Assembly: GCA_002501205.1 (NCBI GenBank) | Contig: DLRW01000064.1 | Coordinates: 1,753 to 28,208 of the forward strand | Reading direction: 5' to 3' | Source of the DNA: Flavobacteriales bacterium UBA7878 | GTDB lineage: Bacteria; Bacteroidota; Bacteroidia; Flavobacteriales; Schleiferiaceae | DNA: 26,456 bases | Shown: positions 1 through 7,294 of the stretch, piece after piece | Layout of the letters: each line of letters opens with the position of its first letter | How positions within the stretch are numbered: position 1 is the stretch's first letter | The notes under the pieces: model-generated | Databases searched by the model: none | What the model saw: only the letters and a program-made list of their open reading frames with translations | What the model was told of the DNA's origin: nothing | Translations under genes and position numbers: made by a program

Positions 1-249
1 GATTTTTGGGCAGAATGGTGTGGTCCCTGTCGTATGGTAGGCCCGATTGTAGAAGAACTGTCTCAAGAATACGACGGTAAAGCAGTAATCGGCAAAGTGA
101 ATGTAGACCAACACGGCGAGATCAGCATGAAATACGGTATCCGTAATATCCCAACCTTATTGGTGTTTAAAGGCGGAGAAGTAGTAGACAAGCAAGTAGG
201 AGTAGCTCCTAAAACTGCTTTGGCAGCTAAGCTGGACGCTCAGATGTAA
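1..249 (+). CDS. trxA: Thioredoxin, 3' part (5' end outside window)
   Basis: This is the C-terminal 82 codons of a thioredoxin, the small cytoplasmic protein that reduces disulfides in target proteins. The frame is open from base 1, beginning D-F-W-A-E-W-C-G-P-C, so the CXXC active site (WCGPC) lies right at the window edge and roughly 20-25 residues are missing. The rest fits the fold: V-D at the end of beta3, then R-N-I-P-T-L with the cis-proline that sits opposite the active site, and the F-K-G-G-E turn before the last helix. The in-frame ATG at base 34 lies after the active site and is not the start. A strong terminator follows directly, so the transcript probably ends here. Identity as a thioredoxin is clear; calling it the main trxA rather than a paralogue is an inference. 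Confidence 0.93.
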   Translation, partial: DFWAEWCGPCRMVGPIVEELSQEYDGKAVIGKVNVDQHGEISMKYGIRNIPTLLVFKGGEVVDKQVGVAPKTALAAKLDAQM

Positions 250-268
250 GATATTCTACCAGAAGAAG

Positions 269-297
269 AACCTCGCTTATTAGCGGGGTTTTTTTAT
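269..297 (+). terminator. Rho-independent terminator after thioredoxin
   Basis: The stem AACCTCGC pairs with GCGGGGTT around the loop TTATTA (one T-G pair) and is followed by a run of T. It sits 20 bases after the thioredoxin stop and separates it from the DUF58 gene. Confidence 0.85.
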
Positions 298-350
298 GGG
301 CAATCGGAGGCTTTTTAGTATCATTGTTATCTACCCTTTTATCCTGTAAA

Positions 351-1289
351 GTGGCTGAAATTCAATCATTAGAACCTTTTCACTACCGCGATTTTGAGCA
401 TCTTGAGCTTCTGGCTAAGCAAGTAGTAGAAGGTTTTATTACCGGATTACATAAAAGCCCCTTTCATGGCTTCTCGGTAGAATTTTCGGAACATCGCATT
501 TACAATCCTGGCGAATCCATTCGTAATATCGACTGGAAGCTTTTTGCTCGTACCGATCGCTTGTACACCAAGCGCTATGAGGAGGAAACCAATTTGCGTT
601 GTCGTATTCTCCTGGATACTTCTGGGAGCATGTTCTACCCTCGGGAGCGCATGCGACAGGTAGAGAACCCCGCCAAATTTTTGTTTAGTGCCACCGCCAC
701 TCTGGCATTAATGAACTTGCTTAAGCGCCAGCGCGATGCGGTAGCTTTAAGTTTATTCGGTAGAGAGGATTTCCACAGTCAGGTGGGTTCAACCTATCAG
801 CATCATAAAGCCTTAGCTACCAAATTATCTCAAGTTTTAGAGGAGAAATCCTTGAAAGGAGAGGAGCAGGTGAGCCTTAGTGATCAATTGCATTTAATGG
901 CGGAGCGCACAGAGCGCCGTTCACTGATTATCATTTTCAGTGATCTATTGGAGGTGCAGGATGATCCACAGGTATTTTTAGATGCCCTGCAACATTTGAA
1001 GCATGGCAAGCATGAAGTGGTGCTGTTTCACACTTTAGATCGTGAAACGGAAACAGACTTTGATTTTCAATCGGGCCCTCACAAATTTGTGGATCTGGAA
1101 ACCGGTCAGGAACTGCGCCTTAATCCAGCCGATATTCAAGGGGCCTATCAAGAACAAATGAAGGCATTCCGCGATCTCCTAAGGCGGAAGTGCTTACAAT
1201 ATCGCATCGACTTGCATGAGGTAGATGTGAAGGACGGATATTCTAAAGTTTTACAATCCTATTTACTAAAACGTAAAAAGCTCTATTGA
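351..1289 (+). CDS. DUF58 domain protein with vWA-like MIDAS
   Basis: A soluble protein of about 312 residues with a DUF58 domain, a family linked to a von Willebrand factor A-like fold. The family's conserved stretch is obvious: F-H-G-F-S-V-E-F then Y-N-P-G-E-S and I-D-W-K-L-F-A-R-T-D (residues 38-69). The metal-ion-dependent adhesion motif D-T-S-G-S is at 89-93, and a later I-I-F-S-D strand fits the second acidic site. I start at GTG 351 because family members begin a few residues before this domain; a TTG at 324 is in frame and would add nine residues. DUF58 proteins often work with MoxR-type AAA+ ATPases as chaperones or assembly factors, but no MoxR gene is visible here. The stop overlaps the ATG of the next gene by one base, so the two are probably co-translated. 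The exact function is unknown. Confidence 0.88.
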   Translation: MAEIQSLEPFHYRDFEHLELLAKQVVEGFITGLHKSPFHGFSVEFSEHRIYNPGESIRNIDWKLFARTDRLYTKRYEEETNLRCRILLDTSGSMFYPRERMRQVENPAKFLFSATATLALMNLLKRQRDAVALSLFGREDFHSQVGSTYQHHKALATKLSQVLEEKSLKGEEQVSLSDQLHLMAERTERRSLIIIFSDLLEVQDDPQVFLDALQHLKHGKHEVVLFHTLDRETETDFDFQSGPHKFVDLETGQELRLNPADIQGAYQEQMKAFRDLLRRKCLQYRIDLHEVDVKDGYSKVLQSYLLKRKKLY

Positions 1290-2416
1290 TGAATTTCAAT
1301 GCTCTTATCCTCAGTTTATTGACCATGTTTTTTGTGGGGGATGCCAATCAGCCTCAAGCTAAATCGGCGAAGAAGCCTAAAGCTAAGCGACCCAATATTA
1401 TCCTAATGATTGGTGATGGGATGGGCCATGCGCAATTATCTACAGCACTATTTTATGGCAATAAGGAGCCACAATACCTGCGCTTTCCGATTGTAGGTTT
1501 AAGTCGCACCTCCAGCAGCAGCCATAAGATTACCGATTCGGCAGCCGGGGCAACCGCCTTTAGTTGTGGAGTTAAAACCTATAATGGATCCATCGGCATG
1601 GCGGCAGATACCACTGCCTTGGAAACTATTTTAGAGTATCTGGATAAAGAAAACTGGAAGACAGGCGTAATTGCTACCTCTTCCATCACGCATGCTACTC
1701 CAGCTTCTTTTTATGCACATGTTCCTTTGCGTAAGCAGGAGTTTGAAATTGCCGAGCAATTCTTAAGCTCTCAAGTTGATTTTGCCGCAGGTGGCGGGAA
1801 ACGCTTTTTCTTTAACCGTTTGGACGAACGCAATTTGTATCCCGACTTTGCTAAGGCGGGAATCGAAGTAGATACCACCGCATTAGAAGCTAAGGAATGG
1901 CAAAAGGATAAACGCTATGCCTATTTATTAGCTAAGGATGGCATGACGCCGGTTTATAAAGGGCGCGATGAATTTTTACCTAATGCTACTGCCATGGCCT
2001 TAGATTACTTTGATGCTACTGCAGGAGATGAACCCTTCTTTATGATGGTGGAGGGTTCTCAAATTGACTGGGGCGGTCATGCCAATAATGGCGAATACCT
2101 GGTGAATGAAATGCTGGATTTTGATAAGGCGATTGGGGTAGCCCTCGACTATGCTGAGAAAGATGGTAATACGATTGTGATAGTAACCGCTGATCATGAA
2201 TGTGGCGGATTCGCCATGGTAAGTGAAGAGGTGGAAGTGCCTTTCCGCGGGAAACAGAGTGATTACGACTCTTTGCGTTTTAGCTTCGGTAGTGGTGGGC
2301 ACTCTTCAACGATGGTTCCGGTATTGGCTTATGGACCGGGAAGTCAAATCTTCAGTGGGATTTATCAGAACAACAGCATCTATCAGAAAATGATGATGTT
2401 GGCGGGGTATAATTAA
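1289..2416 (+). CDS. Alkaline phosphatase, PhoA family, exported
   Basis: A 375-residue phosphomonoesterase of the classical alkaline phosphatase family, releasing inorganic phosphate from organic phosphates outside the cytoplasm. A hydrophobic N-terminal segment (residues 2-17) looks like a signal peptide. All key sites are visible: metal aspartate D43 in I-G-D-G-M-G, nucleophile S84 in T-D-S-A-A-G-A, T137 in A-T-P-A-S, then E255, D260 and H264 in V-E-G-S-Q-I-D-W-G-G-H, D302-H303 in T-A-D-H-E, and H338 in G-G-H-S-S. It is shorter than E. coli PhoA (471 residues) but complete for the compact bacterial subtype. Its ATG overlaps the DUF58 stop in TGATG, which suggests translational coupling; a TTG one codon earlier is less likely. 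No phosphate-control site was recognised upstream, and the coupling with DUF58 argues against a promoter of its own. Confidence 0.94.
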   Translation: MNFNALILSLLTMFFVGDANQPQAKSAKKPKAKRPNIILMIGDGMGHAQLSTALFYGNKEPQYLRFPIVGLSRTSSSSHKITDSAAGATAFSCGVKTYNGSIGMAADTTALETILEYLDKENWKTGVIATSSITHATPASFYAHVPLRKQEFEIAEQFLSSQVDFAAGGGKRFFFNRLDERNLYPDFAKAGIEVDTTALEAKEWQKDKRYAYLLAKDGMTPVYKGRDEFLPNATAMALDYFDATAGDEPFFMMVEGSQIDWGGHANNGEYLVNEMLDFDKAIGVALDYAEKDGNTIVIVTADHECGGFAMVSEEVEVPFRGKQSDYDSLRFSFGSGGHSSTMVPVLAYGPGSQIFSGIYQNNSIYQKMMMLAGYN

Positions 2417-2420
2417 AAAG

Positions 2421-2449
2421 AAAACGCGCCAGTAAACTGACGCGTTTTT
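2421..2449. terminator. Hairpin terminator, probably bidirectional
   Basis: AAAACGCGCCAG pairs with CTGACGCGTTTT around a TAAA loop with one mismatch, ending in T on the plus strand; the minus-strand reading is also T-rich. It lies just after the phosphatase stop and could also end the minus-strand gene that stops at 2555. Confidence 0.85.
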
Positions 2450-2554
2450 AGAGAATACCCCCTCGAATGTTTTTTCAAGTCCGACTATCTATTACCCACT
2501 AAACGAACTCGACATTCAAGGCCTGCACAAGGCAGACCAGGTATTTCTGCAGTT

Positions 2555-2902
2555 TTATACTGCGGGACGCAATAGGATGCGGTTCATTGAATCCAGCAAC
2601 ATTTGCACCTGGAAAACGAGTTCCTGGTCTGGCATTTCGATATCCAAACGATGGTACAATGGTTCATTTTGTGAAACGCTGAATTCAAAATGGTGATCAC
2701 CACTCCTGAATTCTCTGAGCCTAACTACCATCTCGTAAGTCTGATCACCGCTACGGTCTTTCACCTGATAAAAAGAGTAGCGAGGCATTTTGCCTCCAAT
2801 GAGTTCCGCTTCTCTTTCCTGGCGTGAAAGCTTTGGTATCGCTTGCACGTGATCAAATCTTGCGGTTAATAGTTCCAAGGCTTCTTCCTTGTCTATAACC
2901 AT
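2555..2902 (-). CDS. Small protein of unknown function (115 aa)
   Basis: I do not recognise this family. The protein is 115 residues, soluble, with no signal peptide, membrane segment or cysteine. It looks like a small alpha/beta domain: an N-terminal helix (D-K-E-E-A-L-E-L-L), a charged middle (K-D-R-S-G-D), alternating strands with V-V-R-L-R-E-F and F-E-F-S-V, and a C-terminal helix (L-V-F-Q-V-Q-M-L-L). The start is an ATG with a good Bacteroidota -7 box (TATATTTG) 23 bases upstream, which supports it as a real, independently transcribed gene. It stands alone between the phosphatase terminator and the amylase terminator. The upstream region also carries a 13-base palindrome that could be a regulatory site. 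Confidence 0.72.
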   Translation of the reverse strand: MVIDKEEALELLTARFDHVQAIPKLSRQEREAELIGGKMPRYSFYQVKDRSGDQTYEMVVRLREFRSGDHHFEFSVSQNEPLYHRLDIEMPDQELVFQVQMLLDSMNRILLRPAV

Positions 2903-2924
2903 AATAAATCCCTCTATACAGATA

Positions 2925-2932
2925 CAAATATA
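2925..2932 (-). promoter_or_regulatory. Promoter -7 box of the 115-aa gene
   Basis: The minus strand reads TATATTTG, an exact match to the Bacteroidota -7 consensus TAnnTTTG, 23 bases before the ATG. No TTG at the ideal -33 spacing was found (nearest spacers are 13 and 25), so only the -7 half is supported. Confidence 0.5.
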
Positions 2933-3005
2933 GGCTTTTCACATACAAAACCACTATCAATCAAGCTGATGCGATAGCATAAAATAGCGATCAGTTCATT
3001 AAGTT

Positions 3006-3018
3006 ATTGACAGTCAAT
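3006..3018. repeat. Short palindrome (ATTGAC-A-GTCAAT)
   Basis: A perfect inverted repeat with 6-bp arms around a single A lies about 75 bases upstream of the -7 box of the 115-aa gene. A second, imperfect palindrome (ACGG...CCGT) follows within 30 bases. Size and placement fit an operator for a dimeric regulator, but short palindromes arise by chance in AT-rich DNA. Confidence 0.3.
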
Positions 3019-3092
3019 TGCTTGGGTACGGTAATTAATTCCGTGGCCTCAGAAAGGCTAGGGCTCTGATGGTGAGGGGATTAGCGGAATGA

Positions 3093-3126
3093 AAAAAGCC
3101 CCGATACCTTTAGGCTCGGGGCTTTT
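3093..3126 (-). terminator. Rho-independent terminator of the amylase gene
   Basis: An 11-bp perfect stem (AAAAGCCCCGA with TCGGGGCTTTT) has an 11-base loop. Read on the minus strand it ends in a run of T and lies about 20 bases past the stop codon of the GH13 gene. Confidence 0.9.
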
Positions 3127-3146
3127 CGCTCATTAGTAGGCTGTTC

Positions 3147-5936
3147 TTAACGCAGCATAATCTTTTGATGAAAGCTTTCACCATCTCGTTCTACCTGAAC
3201 TAAATACATTCCCTTGGGGAGATGACTTACTTCTAATTTCAAGTATTCGCCCACCGCAGTTTTTTCTAAACTGTTTTGCAATAGTAGATTTCCACTGAGG
3301 TCGTAAATATTTAGTCGTGCATTTTCTTTTCCGCGACCATTAAGCTCAATGATTAAATGGTCTTCAGCAGGATTGGGGTATACCAGTAATTGCTCGGTAA
3401 AGAGTGGATTTTCGCCCAATGACACATCATTTTGGACTTCAATTTTTTGAGTGGTGTACAAGCGGTATTCACCAGGCTGTAAGTTCAAAGTGGCATTTAC
3501 ATTGCTCACATTAATACTATCTCCACTAAAGTACTCGTACCACCATCCAGTATTTTGGAAGTTAGGATCCGCATTTTGAGCCACCACATCGAAGTTACCC
3601 AAGATAGTTGCGTTGAAATTGCTGTGATCCAAATTAATCCGCTTGGTAGCGCCACTTAAGTCGTAACGGTAGTTATTACTGTTAAAGGTAGGATTCTGAA
3701 TTCTCAGGTTGATGATATCTGAAACCACCTCGAAAAGTCGGGCCCGGTTGGCATCATTTTGATAGTTCCAACGAATGGGTTTATTACATACGCGACAAGG
3801 GTCGTTGATACCTACATCATAACCCAATTCGCCAAATTGCCAAAGCATTTTAGGTCCTGGGATAGTGTATAGGAATAAGGAAGTTAATTCTTTACGTGCC
3901 AGGGCAGTTGCCAATACTTGAGTATCATATCCGCCAGAGGAATTACCATAGTTCAGCAATTTGTACATGATGCGTTCTTCATCATGACTTTCCTGATAGG
4001 CTACCAGGTGCTTATAGGTCCAACCGCGTTGCGAGTGGAAAGCACCGGAGAAATTGGATCCGGATAACCAGCCCATAGCCGCTTCGCCATAATCGTGATT
4101 GTGATTTCCCCAAAGCAAGAAGCCTTGATCCGAAAGGGCCTTCTCTTCAGAATTATCGGCAAAATGCTCTAGTATCATAACTGCAGAAGACTTAGCAGAT
4201 TCCATCTGGCCTTTTAAGCGATTTAGGATGTCGATACGGCTTTGGTCGTACTGACCCCAGGCACCGGTATTCCCTAAAGTATTGTTTTGAGTAAAACCTT
4301 TGGAGAGGTCCATACGGTAGCCATCTACTTTGTATTCGCTTACCCAATATTTCATAATGCGCTCAGCGAAGTCCTTGGTAGCTTGAGACTCGTGGTTAAA
4401 GTCGTAGCCCACATTGAAATCATGTTTGGGATCGACATTGAGCCAGGGGTTTTGGGGTGAAGGCTTACCATATTGACCTGCAGTCGGATCAAAATACAAT
4501 TGCACTAAAGGACTCTGGCCAAAGGCATGGTTGAGTACTACATCAATAATAACTGCAATACCGCGACCATGGCAGATGTCTACAAACTCTTTAAACTTTT
4601 CAGGGGTACCGTAGTACTTGTCTAAAGCCATGTGGAAACTGGGATTGTATCCCCAACTTTCATTGCCTTCAAATTCGTTAACCGGCATCAATTCAATGGC
4701 ATTCACACCGAGGCGATCCAGATAGTCCAGAGTGTCAATAAGAGTTTGGTAATTATGGGTGGCGATGAAGTCGCGAATATGCAATTCGTAGATGATTAAT
4801 TCATCCTTGCCCGGGGGTGTGAAATTGGGGTTTTGCCAATTGTATGCAGGACGATCCATCTGAATTAAGCTGGTAATTCCAGTAGTTTTCCCGGTAGGAT
4901 AATCGGGTAAATTAGGCCAGGTAGTGGCACCAATATAGGAGTCGTTCCAGGGATCGAGAATTAATTCGGAATAGGGGTCCGCAATTTTGAGGTCGCCATC
5001 CACCCAATATTGGAAGGCGTAAAAATCACCAGGATTCAAGCTGTCGATGCTTAGCCACCAATCACTGCCATTCGGATCTTTCTTCATGAAGTAATCCGGA
5101 TGAGGTTGCCAATTGTTGAAGTCTCCAATTACATAAACGTAGTTTTTAAAAGGAGCATGAAGCTTCAAGGTGATTTCTGAAGGACTGTTATAATTGATTC
5201 CGTATTCAGTACCAGATGGAACCGCTTGGGTTTGTACGGCGCTGTTCACCACATAATATACGGTGTCGCGCTCGATGGCACTGCCATCATCAGCCACCAA
5301 TTCCACTAAGTGCATTCCAGCAGCGCCAGCCGCAAAGGTGCTATTAATACTGCGGGCATTGCTTACTGAGCTTTTTAACACCCCATTATCGTAGATGTCG
5401 ATATCCGCATCTTTACTGGTGGCACCGCTAAAGCTGAGGTTTTGTCCGGTAGTGGCGATTTGAGTATTGGCAGGACTTAAAAATGCGGCTAAAAGACCGG
5501 CATTCGCAGGATAAATAGGGTAGAAAATATCGCTACCATCGGCAGCGCGGCCCACATTATTACCTGCTTGATCTCTAAAAACAAAGGACAATTCAGTTAC
5601 CACTGTTCCAGCACTCACATTATAAAAGGTAGGAATGTGGTAAGTAATGCTGTGTTTATTATTCCCCAGGGGAGTCATTACTACATTCGGATCTGCAGTT
5701 CCCCAGTTGCCTTGCACATTTTGCCAGTTCCCGGGACCACCAGCTTGAGTGATAATTCCTGTGTGAGCATATACGGGTACAAATCCCACTAAAGCACCAT
5801 TTCCTTCAGTAGCGTCGAAGGTGATGGTTACGGTGTCATTTTGAGTTGGAAAGGCCGGGTCTACGGATACCACCTGTGCCGGGATGACCAGGGGGAGCAG
5901 TATCAGCATCCAAAGCTTAGTAATCTTAAAGTCCAT
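3147..5936 (-). CDS. Secreted GH13 alpha-amylase-family enzyme with T9SS sorting domain
   Basis: A 929-residue extracellular or surface enzyme that probably hydrolyses or rearranges alpha-glucans. Order of parts: signal peptide (1-20, ending I-P-A-Q); N-terminal Ig-like/beta modules (about 22-230); a CBM48/isoamylase-type module (about 245-335, with G-D-F-N-N-W); the GH13 barrel (about 375-720); a C-terminal beta domain; and a type A T9SS sorting domain (about 848-929, beginning V-Y-P-N-P and ending K-I-M-L-R). The four GH13 regions are intact: D-V-V-L-N-H (465-470), nucleophile D543 in G-Y-R-M-D, acid/base E590 in M-I-L-E, and D652 in E-S-H-D. I chose ATG 5936; a TTG at 5960 falls inside the likely promoter. 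The architecture resembles isoamylase, branching or pullulanase enzymes; substrate and bond specificity cannot be fixed from motifs. It has its own promoter and terminator. Confidence 0.93.
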   Translation of the reverse strand: MDFKITKLWMLILLPLVIPAQVVSVDPAFPTQNDTVTITFDATEGNGALVGFVPVYAHTGIITQAGGPGNWQNVQGNWGTADPNVVMTPLGNNKHSITYHIPTFYNVSAGTVVTELSFVFRDQAGNNVGRAADGSDIFYPIYPANAGLLAAFLSPANTQIATTGQNLSFSGATSKDADIDIYDNGVLKSSVSNARSINSTFAAGAAGMHLVELVADDGSAIERDTVYYVVNSAVQTQAVPSGTEYGINYNSPSEITLKLHAPFKNYVYVIGDFNNWQPHPDYFMKKDPNGSDWWLSIDSLNPGDFYAFQYWVDGDLKIADPYSELILDPWNDSYIGATTWPNLPDYPTGKTTGITSLIQMDRPAYNWQNPNFTPPGKDELIIYELHIRDFIATHNYQTLIDTLDYLDRLGVNAIELMPVNEFEGNESWGYNPSFHMALDKYYGTPEKFKEFVDICHGRGIAVIIDVVLNHAFGQSPLVQLYFDPTAGQYGKPSPQNPWLNVDPKHDFNVGYDFNHESQATKDFAERIMKYWVSEYKVDGYRMDLSKGFTQNNTLGNTGAWGQYDQSRIDILNRLKGQMESAKSSAVMILEHFADNSEEKALSDQGFLLWGNHNHDYGEAAMGWLSGSNFSGAFHSQRGWTYKHLVAYQESHDEERIMYKLLNYGNSSGGYDTQVLATALARKELTSLFLYTIPGPKMLWQFGELGYDVGINDPCRVCNKPIRWNYQNDANRARLFEVVSDIINLRIQNPTFNSNNYRYDLSGATKRINLDHSNFNATILGNFDVVAQNADPNFQNTGWWYEYFSGDSINVSNVNATLNLQPGEYRLYTTQKIEVQNDVSLGENPLFTEQLLVYPNPAEDHLIIELNGRGKENARLNIYDLSGNLLLQNSLEKTAVGEYLKLEVSHLPKGMYLVQVERDGESFHQKIMLR

Positions 5937-5956
5937 AGTAGTATAAAATTTACTCT

Positions 5957-5987
5957 GCAAAATACATAAAAATTGTATTGATCAAAA
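5957..5987 (-). promoter_or_regulatory. Probable promoter of the amylase gene
   Basis: On the minus strand TTTTG is followed after 18 bases by TATTTTGC, one base short of the consensus TAnnTTTGC. It ends 20 bases before ATG 5936, giving a short leader and excluding the upstream TTG start. Confidence 0.42.
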
Positions 5988-6186
5988 GGGGTTCTCGCTC
6001 TGTATCCCTTTGCTAGTCTAGTTTGTGTCATTTTTACACTTAAATCCAGTCCTAGCCTGAGATACGCGCTTTTTCGACAAAGTAGATTTGGGCAGGATTC
6101 AGAAAAATCCAATTTGGAATTTTAACTTTTTAGGCCTTCAATTTTTCTTAAAAGCCTTTCTTTGGCCTCCAGATAAATGCATTCTC

Positions 6187-6765
6187 ATGGCCGATTTAAT
6201 TTTTGCCTCCCATAATGACAATAAGAGTCGGGAAATACGTCAATTACTTCCCAGTTATCAGATTTCTTCTTTAAAGGATTTGGGTTTCACTGAGGAAATC
6301 CCGGAGACCGGAAATAGCCTTGATGCTAATGCAGCGATTAAGGCCGAGCGCATTTTTAAAGAGTATCAAAAGCCGGTATTTGCAGATGATACGGGATTAA
6401 TCGTTCCCGCTTTGGATGGTGCCCCTGGTGTTTATTCGGCCCGCTATGCCGGCCCAGAAGCCGATGCTCAGGCGAATATGGCTAAACTATTAAAGGAATT
6501 GCAAGGCAAAGAAGATCGCTATGCCTATTTCGAAACGGTAATCTGCTATATAGATGCACAAGGTAAAAAGCACTTCTTTAGTGGCAAAGTAGAAGGTCGG
6601 ATTCTCGAACAGCAACAGGGGGAGCAGGGCTTTGGTTATGATCCTATCTTTTGTGCCGAAGGGGAGAGCCTAAGTTTTGCCGAAATGAGCCCGGCAGCTA
6701 AGAATGCAATTAGTCACCGGGGTAGAGCCTTGGAAGCCTTTATTCGTTTTCTTCAGCCAAGCTGA
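6187..6765 (+). CDS. rdgB: XTP/dITP pyrophosphatase, RdgB/HAM1 family
   Basis: A cytoplasmic house-cleaning enzyme of 192 residues. Family members hydrolyse ITP, dITP and XTP to monophosphates plus pyrophosphate, keeping deaminated purines out of DNA and RNA. The family motifs are all present: the N-terminal substrate loop S-H-N-D-N-K (8-13), E-T-G-N-S-L-D-A-N-A near 40-49, F-A-D-D-T-G-L with the catalytic pair D68-D69, G-V-Y-S-A-R-Y-A-G (81-89), G-F-G-Y-D-P-I-F (148-155) and S-H-R-G-R-A (176-181). The ATG at 6187 gives the family's usual length and a direct entry into the first strand; the frame is open for 33 codons further upstream but that part reads as non-coding. Its last 26 bases overlap the end of rsmD on the other strand. 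Confidence 0.96.
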   Translation: MADLIFASHNDNKSREIRQLLPSYQISSLKDLGFTEEIPETGNSLDANAAIKAERIFKEYQKPVFADDTGLIVPALDGAPGVYSARYAGPEADAQANMAKLLKELQGKEDRYAYFETVICYIDAQGKKHFFSGKVEGRILEQQQGEQGFGYDPIFCAEGESLSFAEMSPAAKNAISHRGRALEAFIRFLQPS

Positions 6766-7294
6766 AAAAACTGAAGGCTACTTTACCGTAATTACGGACT
6801 TCATAAAAGTGCTCTAAGTGGGAGAGGTCGGTTTCGCGATCGTGTTCAAGTACCAGAAAGCCATCTTCCGCAAGGAGTTTCTTGAAAATGATCTGCTCTA
6901 TTAATTCCTCGTATTGAGTATAATCATAAGGAGGGTCGGCAAGAATCAGATCGTAAGTGCGGTAATCGCGTTTTATGAAATCGAGGACTTCGGCTCTATG
7001 AACCTGCAGGTTATCCGCAAAACCAATACTTTGAGCTGTTTTCTCAATAAAGCTGCAGCATTTGGGGTTTTGGTCTACCGCCGTAATTTGCTCACAACCT
7101 CTACTGGCCAATTCGTAGGATAGATTTCCTGTACCGGCAAAGAGATCCAGAACGCTGATTTCTTCAAAGTAGAAATGATTGTTCAAGATATTGAACAGTC
7201 CTTCTTTCGCAAAGTCGGTTGTAGGTCGAACGGGTAAATTGAGTGGGGCTTTAATTTGCTTACCACGAAATTTCCCACTGATGATACGGGTCAT
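6740..7294 (-). CDS. rsmD: 16S rRNA (guanine(966)-N(2))-methyltransferase RsmD
   Basis: A 184-residue SAM-dependent methyltransferase that modifies G966 of 16S rRNA during assembly of the small subunit. It begins with the typical R-I-I-S-G-K-F-R-G and carries V-R-P-T-T-D-F-A-K-E-G-L-F-N-I (22-36), the SAM-binding D-L-F-A-G-T-G (50-56), the acidic end of the next strand in A-V-D-Q-N (72-76), and the catalytic D-P-P-Y (120-123). Its ATG overlaps the TGA of the DUF3822 gene in ATGA, so the two are probably translationally coupled. Pairing of rsmD with a DUF3822 gene is common in Bacteroidota. The 3' end runs 26 bases into rdgB on the opposite strand. Confidence 0.96.
   Translation of the reverse strand: MTRIISGKFRGKQIKAPLNLPVRPTTDFAKEGLFNILNNHFYFEEISVLDLFAGTGNLSYELASRGCEQITAVDQNPKCCSFIEKTAQSIGFADNLQVHRAEVLDFIKRDYRTYDLILADPPYDYTQYEELIEQIIFKKLLAEDGFLVLEHDRETDLSHLEHFYEVRNYGKVAFSFFSLAEENE

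Noticed and set aside
2000..2302. A 100-codon minus-strand frame inside the alkaline phosphatase
   Set aside because: It covers the metal-site region of the phosphatase on the opposite strand; its composition is unlike a protein.
2968..2997. Hairpin formed by CTGATGCG and CGATCAG
   Set aside because: It needs a bulge, has a long loop and lacks a T run, so it is no better than chance.
6088..6186. A 33-residue N-terminal extension of RdgB
   Set aside because: The extension is F/W-rich non-coding-like sequence, and the family starts at the ATG at 6187.
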